Assembly: GCF_900102435.1 (NCBI RefSeq)
Contig: NZ_FNBU01000012.1
Location: forward strand, 23,630 to 87,629
Reading direction: 5' to 3'
Origin: Sporolituus thermophilus DSM 23256
Lineage (GTDB): Bacteria; Bacillota; Negativicutes; Sporomusales; Thermosinaceae
Length of the DNA: 64,000 bases
Part shown: piece after piece, positions 25,322 through 33,812 of the stretch
Numbering within the stretch: the stretch's first letter is position 1
Layout: each line of letters opens with the position of its first letter
Notes under the pieces: generated by a model
The model's input: only the letters and a program-made list of their open reading frames with translations
The model's database searches: none
Told to the model about the DNA's origin: nothing
Made by a program: the position numbers and the translations under genes

Positions 25322-26035
25322 GTGCCGCAGATTACCCTTACCGGCCAATCGATAACTTACACGGTAACATATAGCAAACGCCGTAAAACGGTGCAGTTAA
25401 AGATGATTTCTCCGTATGTGGTGGAAATAACCGCCCCGGCCCGCTGCTCGCAAGCTTATCTGGAAAAAATACTGTGCACCAAGGCAAGATGGATCGCGCA
25501 GCAATCGGCCCGACTCGCGAATATCGCCGAATGTCCGGTTAATCGTTCGGTGGAAGCAGGAGCGCCAATCCTATATCTGGGGCAAAGTTATCCAATTTGT
25601 TTATTGTCTGATGGCGCCCCTGCAAGAGTAACCCTGGACCACGACCGCATTGTCATTCGCGGATGCTCCGAACTGGCGGCTAGCTGTCCGGAATTTTTAA
25701 AGCAATGGTATCTTGAGCAAGCACGAATCATACTTACCGAGCGTACTGCTTATTGGGCAAAACGGATCGGCGTCCAGCCCGCGCGCATTACCCTCCGCGA
25801 TCAGAAAACCCGCTGGGGCAGTTGTTCATCAAGGGGAACGATATCGTACAATTGGCGCGTGATTATGGCCCCGCCCAAGGTTATTGATTATTTGGTAGTC
25901 CATGAGCTTTGCCACCTTTTAGTCCCAAATCATTCCGAGCGGTTTTGGCAACTCGTGACCAAGCACCTCCCCGACTACAAGACGGAACAAAGCTGGCTGC
26001 GCCGCAACGGTCACCTTTTGACAAGAATTTTTTAG
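25322..26035 (+). CDS. YgjP/SprT-like zinc metallopeptidase (DUF45, M48-type)
   Basis: A 237-residue cytoplasmic protein with the zinc-protease helix VVHELCHLLVPNHSERFW (HExxH plus downstream His) around residues 190-208, preceded by the family signature RWGSCSSRGTISYNWRVIMAP. The N-terminal half (RRKTVQLKMISPYVVEITAP) is the usual beta-rich region. GTG at 25322 follows GGAGAAAGG. Biological role in this family is not settled. It ends four bases into the convergent downstream gene. Confidence 0.9.
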   Translation: MPQITLTGQSITYTVTYSKRRKTVQLKMISPYVVEITAPARCSQAYLEKILCTKARWIAQQSARLANIAECPVNRSVEAGAPILYLGQSYPICLLSDGAPARVTLDHDRIVIRGCSELAASCPEFLKQWYLEQARIILTERTAYWAKRIGVQPARITLRDQKTRWGSCSSRGTISYNWRVIMAPPKVIDYLVVHELCHLLVPNHSERFWQLVTKHLPDYKTEQSWLRRNGHLLTRIF

Positions 26036-26478
26036 TTTGTTACGCCCGGCATAAGTTCTTTTTCCCGCAAAAATTCTTCTAACAAACTTGCCGTTATGCC
26101 CGTAATCTTCAGGCAGTTGCGTAAGTGCTCCCGGGTGTCAAAGGGGTGGGAATTAAGTACACGACAGCAGGTAGCGCCAAACTTTGCCGCAAAACGCTCA
26201 TGAAACTCACGGGTCGTTTGGTACACAGGCTCGCGGCTCTCTTCCTTACTCACCCGCCCCTGGAGCAAACTAATCACCATGACGGACGCAGTCAAAGCGC
26301 CGCACATGCAGCCGGCATGGCCCAACCCCCCGCCAAAACCGGATGCAATGCGGATGGCTGCATCGCTGAGTTCAAGATTCAGCACGTCCCGGAAAGCCCG
26401 TAAAATTGCTTCAGCACAATTGTATCCTTCCTTAAAATTCTGACCGGCCCGGTCACGGGCACTGGTGATCGTACTCAT
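26032..26478 (-). CDS. C_GCAxxG_C_C family redox-type protein
   Basis: A 148-residue protein with the family cysteine pattern: GYNCAEAILRAF, then GCMCGALTASVMV, and a later CC pair (GATCCRVLN) plus NC in EHLRNCLKI. These proteins are common in anaerobes and often lie beside redox or selenium-related genes; some carry a selenocysteine. All cysteine positions here are Cys codons. ATG at 26478 has GAGGGG seven bases upstream. Function is unproven; a redox or metal-binding role is likely. Confidence 0.85.
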   Translation of the reverse strand: MSTITSARDRAGQNFKEGYNCAEAILRAFRDVLNLELSDAAIRIASGFGGGLGHAGCMCGALTASVMVISLLQGRVSKEESREPVYQTTREFHERFAAKFGATCCRVLNSHPFDTREHLRNCLKITGITASLLEEFLREKELMPGVTN

Positions 26479-26594
26479 GGTCACACCCCTCTTTTTCTTT
26501 TCTTAGCTAAATTCGTTTTTTGCTCCTCACTTCCTCTCTCGGCTACATGCCGTCAAGTCTTTTTTCCACGCAAAAAGATATAAAGGAGGTCATT

Positions 26595-27683
26595 ATGAGC
26601 ATGTTGTTTACTCCCTTTACCATCGGCAGTCTGACGGTAAAAAACCGCTTTGTCCGCTCGGCTACTCAGGACTGGCTAGGCCATGAAGACGGACGGATTT
26701 CCGAAGCCCAAGTAGAACTTTATGAAAACCTGGCCCGCGGCGACGTCGGCATGATTATCACCGCCCATGCTTATGTACAACATCCGCTTGGCCGGGCAAG
26801 CATTCGCCAAAACGGTATCTATGACGACCGGTTTATTGACGGCTATCGTTTGCTGGCCCAAGCGGCGCACCGCCATGGCGCCAAACTAATTGTGCAGATC
26901 TCTCACGCGGGTCGGCAAACTTCACCCGATTTGACGGAAGGTGAAACACCGGTAGCGCCATCAGCCGTCATTGACAGGAGTACCGGCATTACCCCCCGGG
27001 AAATGACCGGTGACGAAATCTGGGCGCTGATTAACGCATTTGTCACTGCGGCCGAGCGGGTAAAAAAGGCCGGCTGCGACGGCGTGCAGCTCCATATCGC
27101 GCATGGTTACTGCCTTTCGCAATTTTTGTCACCTTATACCAATCGGCGACAGGATGAATGGGGCGGTTCAATCGAAAACCGCACCCGCATTATCCGGGAA
27201 ATTATGGTCCGCTGCCGTGAAGCGGTAGGCAGCGATTTCCCCATCCTTGCCAAACTTAATTGTACCGACGGTCTTTCCGGACCAGGCTACTTAACGCGCG
27301 AAGACGTTGTTTACACGGCCCGCTTGCTCGAACGGCTCGGAGCGGCGGCAATCGAGGTCAGCGGCGGGATCCGTGAGGCCAAAGGCGTCATGTCGCGTCC
27401 CAATATCCGTAGCGAAGAAGATGAAGCATACTTCGCCGCCGATGCCTTGGCGATAAAGGAAGCTGTCCGTATTCCGGTAATTTTAGTAGGCGGCTTGCGT
27501 TCAATGGCTACGATGGAAGGCTTGCTGCAAAACGGCTATGCCGATATGATCGCCCTAAGTCGTCCTTTTATTAAAGAACCGAACCTTGTCGAGCGGCTGC
27601 GTGCCGGCCAGGCAAAAGCAAAATGCATCTCCTGTAACGCTTGTTTTAATCCTGCCGGCTTAGCATGCCGGTATGAAAAATAA
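26595..27683 (+). CDS. NADH:flavin oxidoreductase, old yellow enzyme family
   Basis: An FMN-dependent ene-reductase-type TIM barrel of 362 residues. Landmarks are FTIGSLTVKNRFVRSAT, ISHAGRQTSPDL, the substrate His-x-x-His in HIAHGYCLSQFLSPYTNRR, ILAKLNCTDG and the C-terminal CISCNACF. Only the single-domain part is present, without the iron-sulfur/FAD half of 2,4-dienoyl-CoA reductase, although the CxxCxxC remnant remains. ATG at 26595 follows AAAGGAGG; the frame open from 26520 lacks a ribosome site. Confidence 0.92.
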   Translation: MSMLFTPFTIGSLTVKNRFVRSATQDWLGHEDGRISEAQVELYENLARGDVGMIITAHAYVQHPLGRASIRQNGIYDDRFIDGYRLLAQAAHRHGAKLIVQISHAGRQTSPDLTEGETPVAPSAVIDRSTGITPREMTGDEIWALINAFVTAAERVKKAGCDGVQLHIAHGYCLSQFLSPYTNRRQDEWGGSIENRTRIIREIMVRCREAVGSDFPILAKLNCTDGLSGPGYLTREDVVYTARLLERLGAAAIEVSGGIREAKGVMSRPNIRSEEDEAYFAADALAIKEAVRIPVILVGGLRSMATMEGLLQNGYADMIALSRPFIKEPNLVERLRAGQAKAKCISCNACFNPAGLACRYEK

Positions 27684-27698
27684 CAGAGGGCAAACATT

Positions 27699-27977
27699 AT
27701 GAAAAACACAATTGAACTTCGAGGTTTTGCCCGGCTAATGAATCTCTTTCAAGAGCGCGGCTGGCCTTTTCCCTACCACTATCCCCTCTCCGCTCCCGTA
27801 TCAGGGTGCGAACTGTTGGAACAATTGGCTATTGATAAAGACCAGGTAGAAGCAATGTTTATCAATGGCCGCGCCCAGCCATTGGACGCGGTAATCAATC
27901 CCGGCGACCGCGTGGCCCTTATTCCTCCTGGCACGCCCGGCCCTTACCGTATTCTGCTAGGAATACGGTCGACATGA
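27699..27977 (+). CDS. MoaD/ThiS-like ubiquitin-fold protein without terminal Gly-Gly
   Basis: A 92-residue protein whose C-terminal half (GDRVALIPPGTPGPYRILLGI) matches the ThiS/MoaD-like fold used for sulfur transfer and seen in Mut7-C-associated ubiquitin-like proteins. It ends IRST and lacks the terminal Gly-Gly needed for adenylation. It begins 15 bases after the old-yellow-enzyme gene and shares its terminator, so the two are cotranscribed. It may bind a partner rather than carry sulfur. Confidence 0.7.
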   Translation: MKNTIELRGFARLMNLFQERGWPFPYHYPLSAPVSGCELLEQLAIDKDQVEAMFINGRAQPLDAVINPGDRVALIPPGTPGPYRILLGIRST

Positions 27978-27980
27978 AAA

Positions 27981-28013
27981 AATTCCCGGCAAAAAAACTT
28001 TTTGCCGGGAATT
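27981..28013. terminator. Bidirectional terminator between the convergent OYE operon and hcp
   Basis: AATTCCCGGCAAA and TTTGCCGGGAATT form a 13-bp stem with A-rich and T-rich flanks, so it can serve both strands. Confidence 0.92.
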
Positions 28014-28021
28014 TTCCATTA

Positions 28022-29320
28022 TTAGCCCAAAATAGCTTTCAAGTCTTCGTCCGGAGTTGTAATAAGGCGCAGACCATATTTCTCGTTAAGCAGCTTGAGG
28101 ACATTCGGTGTGAGGAAAGCAGGCGCGCTGGGGCCAATGCGGATGTTCTTAATACCCAGGTGGAGCAGGGTCAGCAGGATGGCGACTGCCTTTTGCTCAT
28201 ACCAAGACAGGATAAGGGACAGCGGCAGGTCGTTTACGCCGCAGTTAAAGGCTTTAGCCAACGCCAAGGCAATTTGGATACCCGAGTAAGCATTATTGCA
28301 CTGACCAAGGTCAAGCAGACGGGGAATACCATCAATATCGCCGAGATCAAGGTGGTTGAAACGGTACTTACCGCAGGCCACGGTAAGAATGACGCAGTCT
28401 TTGGGTATTTTCTGGACAATTTCAGTGTAGTAGTTGCGGCCCGGTTTTGCGCCGTCACAGCCACCGACAAGGAAGAAACGTCTGATTTTGCCGGCCTTTA
28501 CGGCTTCTACTATCTTATCGGCCAGACCAAGTACGGCATTATGATGGAAGCCGGTGGTCAGTGTATACTCGCCTTCTTTTTCTTCAGCCGGCGGCAGTGA
28601 TTTGGCCTTGGCGATAACGGCGGAGAAGTCGCGGGTAGGCAGGTGGGTAGCTCCTTCCAGCCCGGTAATTGTCCGGGTGAAAATGCGGTCGCCGTAAGTA
28701 TTCTTGTCAGTAGGCGGCATGACACAGTTGGTCGTCACCACAATCGCACCCGGGAATTCTTCGAATTCCTTGCGCTGGTTCTGCCATGCCGTACCGTAAT
28801 TGCCTACCAGGTGCGGATATTTTTTCAGTTCGGGATAAGCATGGGCGGGCAGCATTTCCCCGTGCGTGTATACGTTAATACCGGTTCCCTCGGTTTGCTT
28901 GAGTAACTCTTCCAGATCGAGCAGGTCATGACCGGTGATCAGGATGGCATGACCCTTTTTCAAACCAGTAAATACCTTGGTGGGCTCAGGTGAACCGTAA
29001 CGGGCAACATGGGCTTTGTCTAAGAGTTCCATTACCCGTAGATTCATCTCACCGCATTTTAGGACCATTTCGATGTGCCGTTCAAGATTGAAGTTTACAT
29101 TAGTAAGGGTAAAGAAAAGCGCATCGTGCATAAAGGCATCAACTTGCTCGTCGCGCACACCGAGTTCACGGGCGTGATGGGCATAAGCGGCAATGCCTTT
29201 AAGTCCGAAGATGAGAGTGTCTTGGAGACCGGCAATATCTTCATTCTTTCCGCAAACACCAACCTTGGTGCAACCAACGCCGCCGGCCGTTTGCTCACAT
29301 TGATAACAGAACATACCCAC
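28022..29320 (-). CDS. hcp: Hydroxylamine reductase / hybrid cluster protein
   Basis: Reduces NO or hydroxylamine under nitrosative stress using a [4Fe-4S]-type and a hybrid Fe-S-O cluster. The N-terminal cysteines are in MFCYQCEQTAGGVGCTKVGVCGK; hybrid-cluster ligands appear in GHDLLDLEELL, TNCVMPP, CGKYRFNHLD and the NAYSG stretch. At about 432 residues it is the short, class III-like form. GTG at 29320 has GGAGG eight bases upstream; ATG six bases later is also possible. Two CRP/FNR-type palindromes lie upstream. Confidence 0.95.
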   Translation of the reverse strand: MGMFCYQCEQTAGGVGCTKVGVCGKNEDIAGLQDTLIFGLKGIAAYAHHARELGVRDEQVDAFMHDALFFTLTNVNFNLERHIEMVLKCGEMNLRVMELLDKAHVARYGSPEPTKVFTGLKKGHAILITGHDLLDLEELLKQTEGTGINVYTHGEMLPAHAYPELKKYPHLVGNYGTAWQNQRKEFEEFPGAIVVTTNCVMPPTDKNTYGDRIFTRTITGLEGATHLPTRDFSAVIAKAKSLPPAEEKEGEYTLTTGFHHNAVLGLADKIVEAVKAGKIRRFFLVGGCDGAKPGRNYYTEIVQKIPKDCVILTVACGKYRFNHLDLGDIDGIPRLLDLGQCNNAYSGIQIALALAKAFNCGVNDLPLSLILSWYEQKAVAILLTLLHLGIKNIRIGPSAPAFLTPNVLKLLNEKYGLRLITTPDEDLKAILG

Positions 29321-29359
29321 TCTAAATTCCTCCTTCGCAATATTGCTCTTACAGTTTCT

Positions 29360-29423
29360 ATTGTAAGGAGGATGGCTTTTGCCCGCCGTGATATATATCA
29401 CAAATTGCCATGATTTTCATCAC
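29360..29423 (-). promoter_or_regulatory. hcp promoter with two CRP/FNR-family palindromes
   Basis: On the minus strand a -10 TACAAT (29365-29360) is preceded by GTGATATATATCAC (29388-29401) and GTGATGAAAATCAT (29410-29423). With transcription starting near 29353 the nearer palindrome is centred about 41.5 bases upstream and the two centres are 22 bases apart. This is the class II activator position of CRP/FNR proteins; HcpR, an NO-responsive member, is the likely regulator (inference). Confidence 0.65.
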
Positions 29424-29442
29424 AAAAGAGCTACCGCTCAGG

Positions 29443-29949
29443 TCAATTCACCGGCCGCAAGCGTCGTACGACGATAGCGGTAAGGATCCCGCCCACCAAC
29501 GCTGTTATGAATTGAGGCCAGCTCATGGCGAAGAGCAACCCGGCGGCGATTTTGGACGGAATGGCAACCCAGGTGAACAGCCACACAAAACCAAGGTACA
29601 GAAAAACCGCTTTAGCCGCGGCTGCAGCGACAATAGCCAACCAACGCGACAGCCTCAGGCCGGCGATATAACATATCACCAGGAGAAAATTGCCGCCGGC
29701 AACAGGAACAATGAAAATCGGCAGCGGCAACAGCTGCTGAAAATAGGCGACGACAGGTGCAATTACGCCGATTAAACAAGCGGAGCGCCAGCCAACCGTT
29801 TCGGCTGCTATCAGCAAGCAACTGTTCACAAGACTTCCAATAATAAAAGTAGAAAAAACAGTGGGGATGGGAATAAAAAACCGCAACGACTGAAACAGCA
29901 GCGTCAGCGCCAGCAATAAAGCCGTTCGCGCAAAAATTCTATTGTTCAC
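29443..29949 (-). CDS. Membrane protein resembling an ECF transporter S component
   Basis: About 168 residues, almost all hydrophobic, with five to six membrane segments. The start NNRIFARTALLLALTLLFQSLR resembles S components of energy-coupling-factor vitamin transporters, but ligand-specific motifs are not recognisable. GTG at 29949 has AAGGGG eight bases upstream. It follows the 107-residue membrane protein in the same orientation, and hcp lies downstream behind its own promoter. Confidence 0.55.
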   Translation of the reverse strand: MNNRIFARTALLLALTLLFQSLRFFIPIPTVFSTFIIGSLVNSCLLIAAETVGWRSACLIGVIAPVVAYFQQLLPLPIFIVPVAGGNFLLVICYIAGLRLSRWLAIVAAAAAKAVFLYLGFVWLFTWVAIPSKIAAGLLFAMSWPQFITALVGGILTAIVVRRLRPVN

Positions 29950-29967
29950 AACCGCCACCCCTTACAC

Positions 29968-30291
29968 CTACTTGTGCCATTTATGGCGGAATTTCGGTGG
30001 GCGATTGCCGCTACTGCCAAAGAGCAACCAGCCAATGACGAGCAACAGGACCAAATTAGCAGCCATACCACCGAGTAGACCGACATCCACCAAGATATTG
30101 ATTAAGGTTAAACCCCCCAAAAAGAGTAGGCTTTTTTTTACATTAATATAGGGATAACGTTTGAGAACGAGATAGCAGAGGCCAAAGACAACCAAATCAA
30201 TGACAACCCAGGCAACCCAACTGGCAAACAAGTATTTAGCCACACTACCGCTAACCATTATCGCTAATAAGTACAACCAAATCTGACTCAC
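29968..30291 (-). CDS. Small membrane protein of unknown function
   Basis: About 107 residues with four hydrophobic segments and a basic tail ending RPPKFRHKWHK. No family is recognised. GTG at 30291 is the best start (GAGGTG six bases upstream). It is 18 bases upstream of the S-component-like gene, so the two are probably one operon and possibly one complex. Confidence 0.65.
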   Translation of the reverse strand: MSQIWLYLLAIMVSGSVAKYLFASWVAWVVIDLVVFGLCYLVLKRYPYINVKKSLLFLGGLTLINILVDVGLLGGMAANLVLLLVIGWLLFGSSGNRPPKFRHKWHK

Positions 30292-30416
30292 AAAACGCAC
30301 CTCTTTCGCTCTCTTTACTCCATTATACCGAAAAACCGTGAAACTTTGACAGATGTTTATATCTTTTAAAATTGGCGCATACTGTTAATAGAAAAAAATA
30401 ACAAGGAGTGAAACAC

Positions 30417-30761
30417 ATGGAATTTTCGTTTACTCTGTATCAACCAAAAAAAGAGCGGGCGCCGAAGGAAATGGCGGCACAAATTGAGATTCGCCCCAAC
30501 GGGCGCATTGTTTTTAATAAAAAAGCGGCAGAACTGTTGGCCGACCGTCATTTCTGCATGCTAGGCTATGATCGGGAAAAAAATGCTTTGGGTATAATGC
30601 CGGTGACGGAGCAACAACTTAATTCATTCCCCATTCGTTATGCTTCGAAAGGCGCCTATATCGGAGCCAAAAAATTTTTTAAACATTTCAATATTTTGCC
30701 ACAAAAAGTTATTCAAAACTCCCCCGTGCACACCGGTCAATTCATTGGCGTTAAACTGTAA
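30417..30761 (+). CDS. Hypothetical protein, 114 residues
   Basis: I do not recognise a family with certainty. The sequence begins MEFSFTLYQPKKERAPKEM and includes IEIRPNGRIVFNKKAAELL and the YDREKNALGIMPV stretch, which looks like a small beta-rich DNA- or nucleotide-binding fold. No signal peptide or membrane segment. ATG at 30417 has AAGGAG eight bases upstream. It has a terminator directly downstream and stands alone, facing the DapA-family gene. Confidence 0.75.
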   Translation: MEFSFTLYQPKKERAPKEMAAQIEIRPNGRIVFNKKAAELLADRHFCMLGYDREKNALGIMPVTEQQLNSFPIRYASKGAYIGAKKFFKHFNILPQKVIQNSPVHTGQFIGVKL

Positions 30762-30768
30762 GCAAAAA

Positions 30769-30802
30769 TAAGAAACCAACGTCACATGACGCTGGTTTCT
30801 TA
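30769..30802. terminator. Bidirectional terminator between convergent genes
   Basis: TAAGAAACCA and TGGTTTCTTA form a long stem with A-rich and T-rich flanks, serving the gene at 30417 and the DapA-family gene at 30813. Confidence 0.9.
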
Positions 30803-30812
30803 CTTATTGTAG

Positions 30813-31700
30813 TTATACCTCAAGACCCAATCTGCGCATCCAGGCCAGAATTTTATCGTGAATTTCCGGGCCACCCGCCAGGCCGAGAGGAGCCGACACC
30901 GTAGGACCGCAAATCCCCAAGCGGCTGAGCCCGAATTTGATAACGGCGGCATTGGCGCCAAATCCTCCCATAAGCGGAATAAGCGAGGCGATTTTTTGCA
31001 GGCGGAGCGCTTCTGCCAAATCGCCGTTGGCAAAGGCTTTATAAACATCGGCGCACAGTTTCGGTACCAGACTGCAACCGGCATAAATACCGCCCTTGGC
31101 ACCGTGCAGATAGGCGGCTAATCCGAGCGCCGGATTGCCAGACATGACGGCAAAATCGCTACCGGCAGTCACCTCGAGATAGCGCTGCATGCCGACAAAG
31201 TCACCAGCGCTGTCTTTAACGCCAATAATATTCGGGTGGCTGGCAAGTTTGGCCAATGTATCAGGAGCAATGGAGATTTTCGTCATTTGCGGGAAATTAT
31301 AAACCACTACCGGCAATTCAGAAGCATCGGCCACCAAGCTGTAATGCCGGTACACTCCTGCCTGATCCAACGGATAATAGTAAGGAAGCGCAACCAATAC
31401 CGCGTCCGCCTTTGTCCGTGCTGCGGCGCGAACTTGGGTGATAGTCTTCTGCGTGCTCGTATCGCCGCAGCCAATCAAAACAGGAACCTGTCCCCGCACT
31501 TCGTCAAGAGTGACTTCAATAGCTTCCTGCCGCATCGTTTCCGTCATGGCCGGAAACTCACCTGTCGAACCGAGAACCACCACGCCGTGAACACCGGCAT
31601 CCAAACAATAGCGGACTACTCTGCGCATGCCTTCTTTATCAACTGTTTCATCGGGATTGAGCGCCGTTACCATCGCCGGATAAACGCCTTTTAACTCCAC
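30813..31700 (-). CDS. Dihydrodipicolinate synthase / N-acetylneuraminate lyase family protein
   Basis: A class I aldolase of 295 residues. It has the pyruvate-binding GSTGEFPAMT loop (residues 45-54), YNFPQMTKISI, and the Schiff-base Lys in GVKDSAGD near residue 163. Family members make tetrahydrodipicolinate precursors (DapA) or cleave other 2-oxo sugar acids. No lysine genes are nearby, so the substrate is open. Start is GTG at 31700 with AGGAGGCG upstream. Confidence 0.85.
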   Translation of the reverse strand: MELKGVYPAMVTALNPDETVDKEGMRRVVRYCLDAGVHGVVVLGSTGEFPAMTETMRQEAIEVTLDEVRGQVPVLIGCGDTSTQKTITQVRAAARTKADAVLVALPYYYPLDQAGVYRHYSLVADASELPVVVYNFPQMTKISIAPDTLAKLASHPNIIGVKDSAGDFVGMQRYLEVTAGSDFAVMSGNPALGLAAYLHGAKGGIYAGCSLVPKLCADVYKAFANGDLAEALRLQKIASLIPLMGGFGANAAVIKFGLSRLGICGPTVSAPLGLAGGPEIHDKILAWMRRLGLEV

Positions 31701-31835
31701 TGTATCGCCTCCTAAAAAAAAATTGCTATGAAATTTAGTACGCCCCTTGGCCAGAATATTCCTGCTTTATCATAAAATTTCCGCCTTTGGTGACATAACC
31801 GCCCCGGATAATAAAAGCATGGAACGTAAAAGAAA

Positions 31836-31859
31836 AGAGCAGGCACCGCATCCTGCTCT
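31836..31859 (-). terminator. Terminator of the HesB-like selenoprotein gene
   Basis: AGAGCAGG and CCTGCTCT pair on the minus strand, followed by TTTCTTTT. It is ten bases after the TAA stop, consistent with an expressed, full-length gene. Confidence 0.88.
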
Positions 31860-31869
31860 AAATACCCCA

Positions 31870-32193
31870 TTAGCTGCAACAACTTCGCTGGGGAGGCAAC
31901 CCTTTAAGCACTAACTTCTTGGCAAACAAAAACCCTTCTAAGTCAATTTCCAGATCCCCTGAACCTTCCATGCCAACGAAGGAGTTATGGATATAGAGTT
32001 CAATATCACGGACATTTTTGCATACAAACTCTTCGGCTTCGTGAGCTTGTGGTTTTCCCAATCGCACGGACGGGTAAGTCGTAACCCTGGGACCCCCTCA
32101 GCCAAAGCTCATTTTCTGTTCCATTTTAACAGTAACTACGCCATCTTGTTCTTTAATAAAACTCAGCGCTTTATCGCTTACTTTCCAAGACAT
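31870..32193 (-). CDS. HesB-like selenoprotein (in-frame UGA, codon 32)
   Basis: A 107-residue protein if UGA at 32098-32100 is read as selenocysteine. It begins MSWKVSDKALSFIKEQ and continues MSFG-U-GGPRVTTYPSVRLGKP, then a domain with VRDIELYIHNS and DLEIDLEGFLFAKKLVLKG, ending PQRSCCS. In Cys relatives of the HesB/IscA-like family the GFGCGGP motif has Cys where UGA lies. HesB-like selenoproteins are a known class. ATG at 32193 follows AAAGGGGTG. A short hairpin (GGGU/ACCC) lies 11 bases after UGA, but the SECIS match is not compelling. Role: thiol/Fe-S or metal redox chemistry, unproven. Confidence 0.8.
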
Positions 32194-32395
32194 TGCTACA
32201 CCCCTTTCTCCCCCTCCCCAAAAGGGGGGGGCTAAAATTATTCTACTATGGCTTCAAAAACCAGTCAAGATCATTAGGACATATGACTTCGGGCCGGACA
32301 AGCCCCGGATTAAGGGAATGCACGGCGCCAAGTGCCGTATGCGCGTTTCTAATATTGACTTGCTCTGCTCTTATAATAATCTACTCACTCCATGC

Positions 32396-32401
32396 TATAA
32401 T
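32396..32401 (+). promoter_or_regulatory. Extended -10 promoter of the MFS transporter gene
   Basis: TGCTATAAT is an extended -10 element about 30 bases before the start. The -35 region is weak, as is usual with TG-type promoters. Confidence 0.55.
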
Positions 32402-32434
32402 AGTATAAAACTCTGCTGGCAAGGAGTGGTATTG

Positions 32435-33631
32435 TTGCTTCGCGCGCTAACCATGGGCTGGGCGGTAATCTACGCCGACCGTACCTGTATGTACCCATTG
32501 CTCTCTGTTATGGCCGCCAGTATGTCCCTATCTTCCACACAGGTAGGAGGCCTAACCAGCGCTTATTTTTTTCTTTATGTTTTAATGCAAATCCCCGCCG
32601 GCATCATCGGCGACCGCCTCGGCCTTAAAACAGTACTCATTGTCATGTACGGCGTGGCCGGTCTTGGGTTGCTTGGCCTCGGTCTCTGGGGCGTAAACTA
32701 TTCCCTTTTACTGCTGTTCGCAGCCCTTCACGGACTGGGGGCCGGCGCCTATTACCCCGCCGCCTATGGCACCACCCTGCAGGTTGTTCCCCCCGAACGC
32801 CGCGGCTATAGCTCGGCAATTATCGGCATGGGCATGGCTCTGGGATTGCTGGCCGGTTTAGCCGTCAGCGGACCAGTCTATGAAGCCCTCGGTGATTTTC
32901 ACGCTCCTTTTGTCCTCATGAGCATCCCCACCTTTTTAATGCTGCCCTATTTCTCTAAGTCGCTTCCTAATATCAAAGGTGATCGGACACCGACCTGGCA
33001 AGACTACAAGGCCATTCTCCGGGATAAGCAGCTCTGGCTCATCAACGCCGCGACCTTTGCGGCTCTCTATGGCTTTTGGGTTGCCATAACATGGGGACCC
33101 ACCTATTTAAAAGTTGAAAAAGGGTTCAGTCTTGGCCAGGCTGGTTTTTATACCGGGTTAATGGCGGTAACGGCTGTTCCGGCAGCCCTGTTATGGGGAA
33201 AACTTTCTGACCGCTTGGGGCGCAAGCCGGTAGCGCTGGCCGTGCTCCCTGCAGCCGCCCTGAGCCTTTACCTGCTGGCCCATGTGGACAGCAAGCCGGG
33301 GATTATAGCTACACTGCTCCTGCTAGGTCTTTTTACCAACTCGGCCTTTACCCCCATCACCGTTGCCTGGACAGGTGATATCGTTAGCACCCGTTATCCG
33401 GGCCGCATGGGAGCGGCCGTGGGTATTTTCAATTCTACCATCATGTGCGCCGCCATTGTCGCTCCTATTGTTTCCGGCTATCTGCGTGATGCCACCGGTT
33501 CGCTGGCTGCGGCCATCATTGCCGGCAGCGCCGTGATGCTGGCCGGTACGCTACTTCTATGCCGACTGACCGAATGCAAAACACCGGCCCGGAACTCGCC
33601 ACCCGGAAATATGACAAACCAGCAGGATTAG
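32435..33631 (+). CDS. MFS transporter
   Basis: An inner-membrane secondary transporter of about 398 residues with twelve membrane segments. The loop 2-3 motif GIIGDRLGLKTVLI and its repeat GKLSDRLGRKPVAL identify the major facilitator superfamily; the overall layout resembles the ACS/NNP type of organic anion porters. TTG at 32435 has AAGGAG eight bases upstream; TTG at 32432 is an alternative. The longer frame from 32318 precedes the promoter and is not used. Substrate unknown. Confidence 0.88.
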   Translation: MLRALTMGWAVIYADRTCMYPLLSVMAASMSLSSTQVGGLTSAYFFLYVLMQIPAGIIGDRLGLKTVLIVMYGVAGLGLLGLGLWGVNYSLLLLFAALHGLGAGAYYPAAYGTTLQVVPPERRGYSSAIIGMGMALGLLAGLAVSGPVYEALGDFHAPFVLMSIPTFLMLPYFSKSLPNIKGDRTPTWQDYKAILRDKQLWLINAATFAALYGFWVAITWGPTYLKVEKGFSLGQAGFYTGLMAVTAVPAALLWGKLSDRLGRKPVALAVLPAAALSLYLLAHVDSKPGIIATLLLLGLFTNSAFTPITVAWTGDIVSTRYPGRMGAAVGIFNSTIMCAAIVAPIVSGYLRDATGSLAAAIIAGSAVMLAGTLLLCRLTECKTPARNSPPGNMTNQQD

Positions 33632-33731
33632 CCCCTAAGCCTCACACTCTGTACTTTTAAAACCTTCAGACGTCAATGCGCATATTTACCTCTGTAAACA
33701 TAAATAAACAATAGAAATATACTGCAGAAAC

Positions 33732-33757
33732 CAGCGTCATCGACGCCGATTTCCCAA
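33732..33757 (-). terminator. Weak terminator-like hairpin after cytX
   Basis: GCGTC-GAT-GACGC with flanking G-C pairs, followed by TTTCTG on the minus strand. T-poor, so efficiency is uncertain; nothing else is seen in 33632-33812. Confidence 0.4.
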
Positions 33758-33812
33758 ATTACATATCACATTGGGCACAGATCTACCAGGATGATCAACG
33801 GCCTTTATGCCT

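Noticed and set aside
26032..26478. Selenocysteine in the C_GCAxxG_C_C protein
   Set aside because: Some relatives use it, but all motif cysteines here are ordinary Cys codons and no in-frame UGA exists.
31701..31800. 12-codon frame MIKQEYSGQGAY upstream of the DapA-family gene
   Set aside because: No ribosome site and nothing else supports a leader peptide.
32318..32434. Extended N-terminus of the MFS transporter
   Set aside because: It would begin upstream of the extended -10 promoter and adds non-membrane, low-quality sequence.
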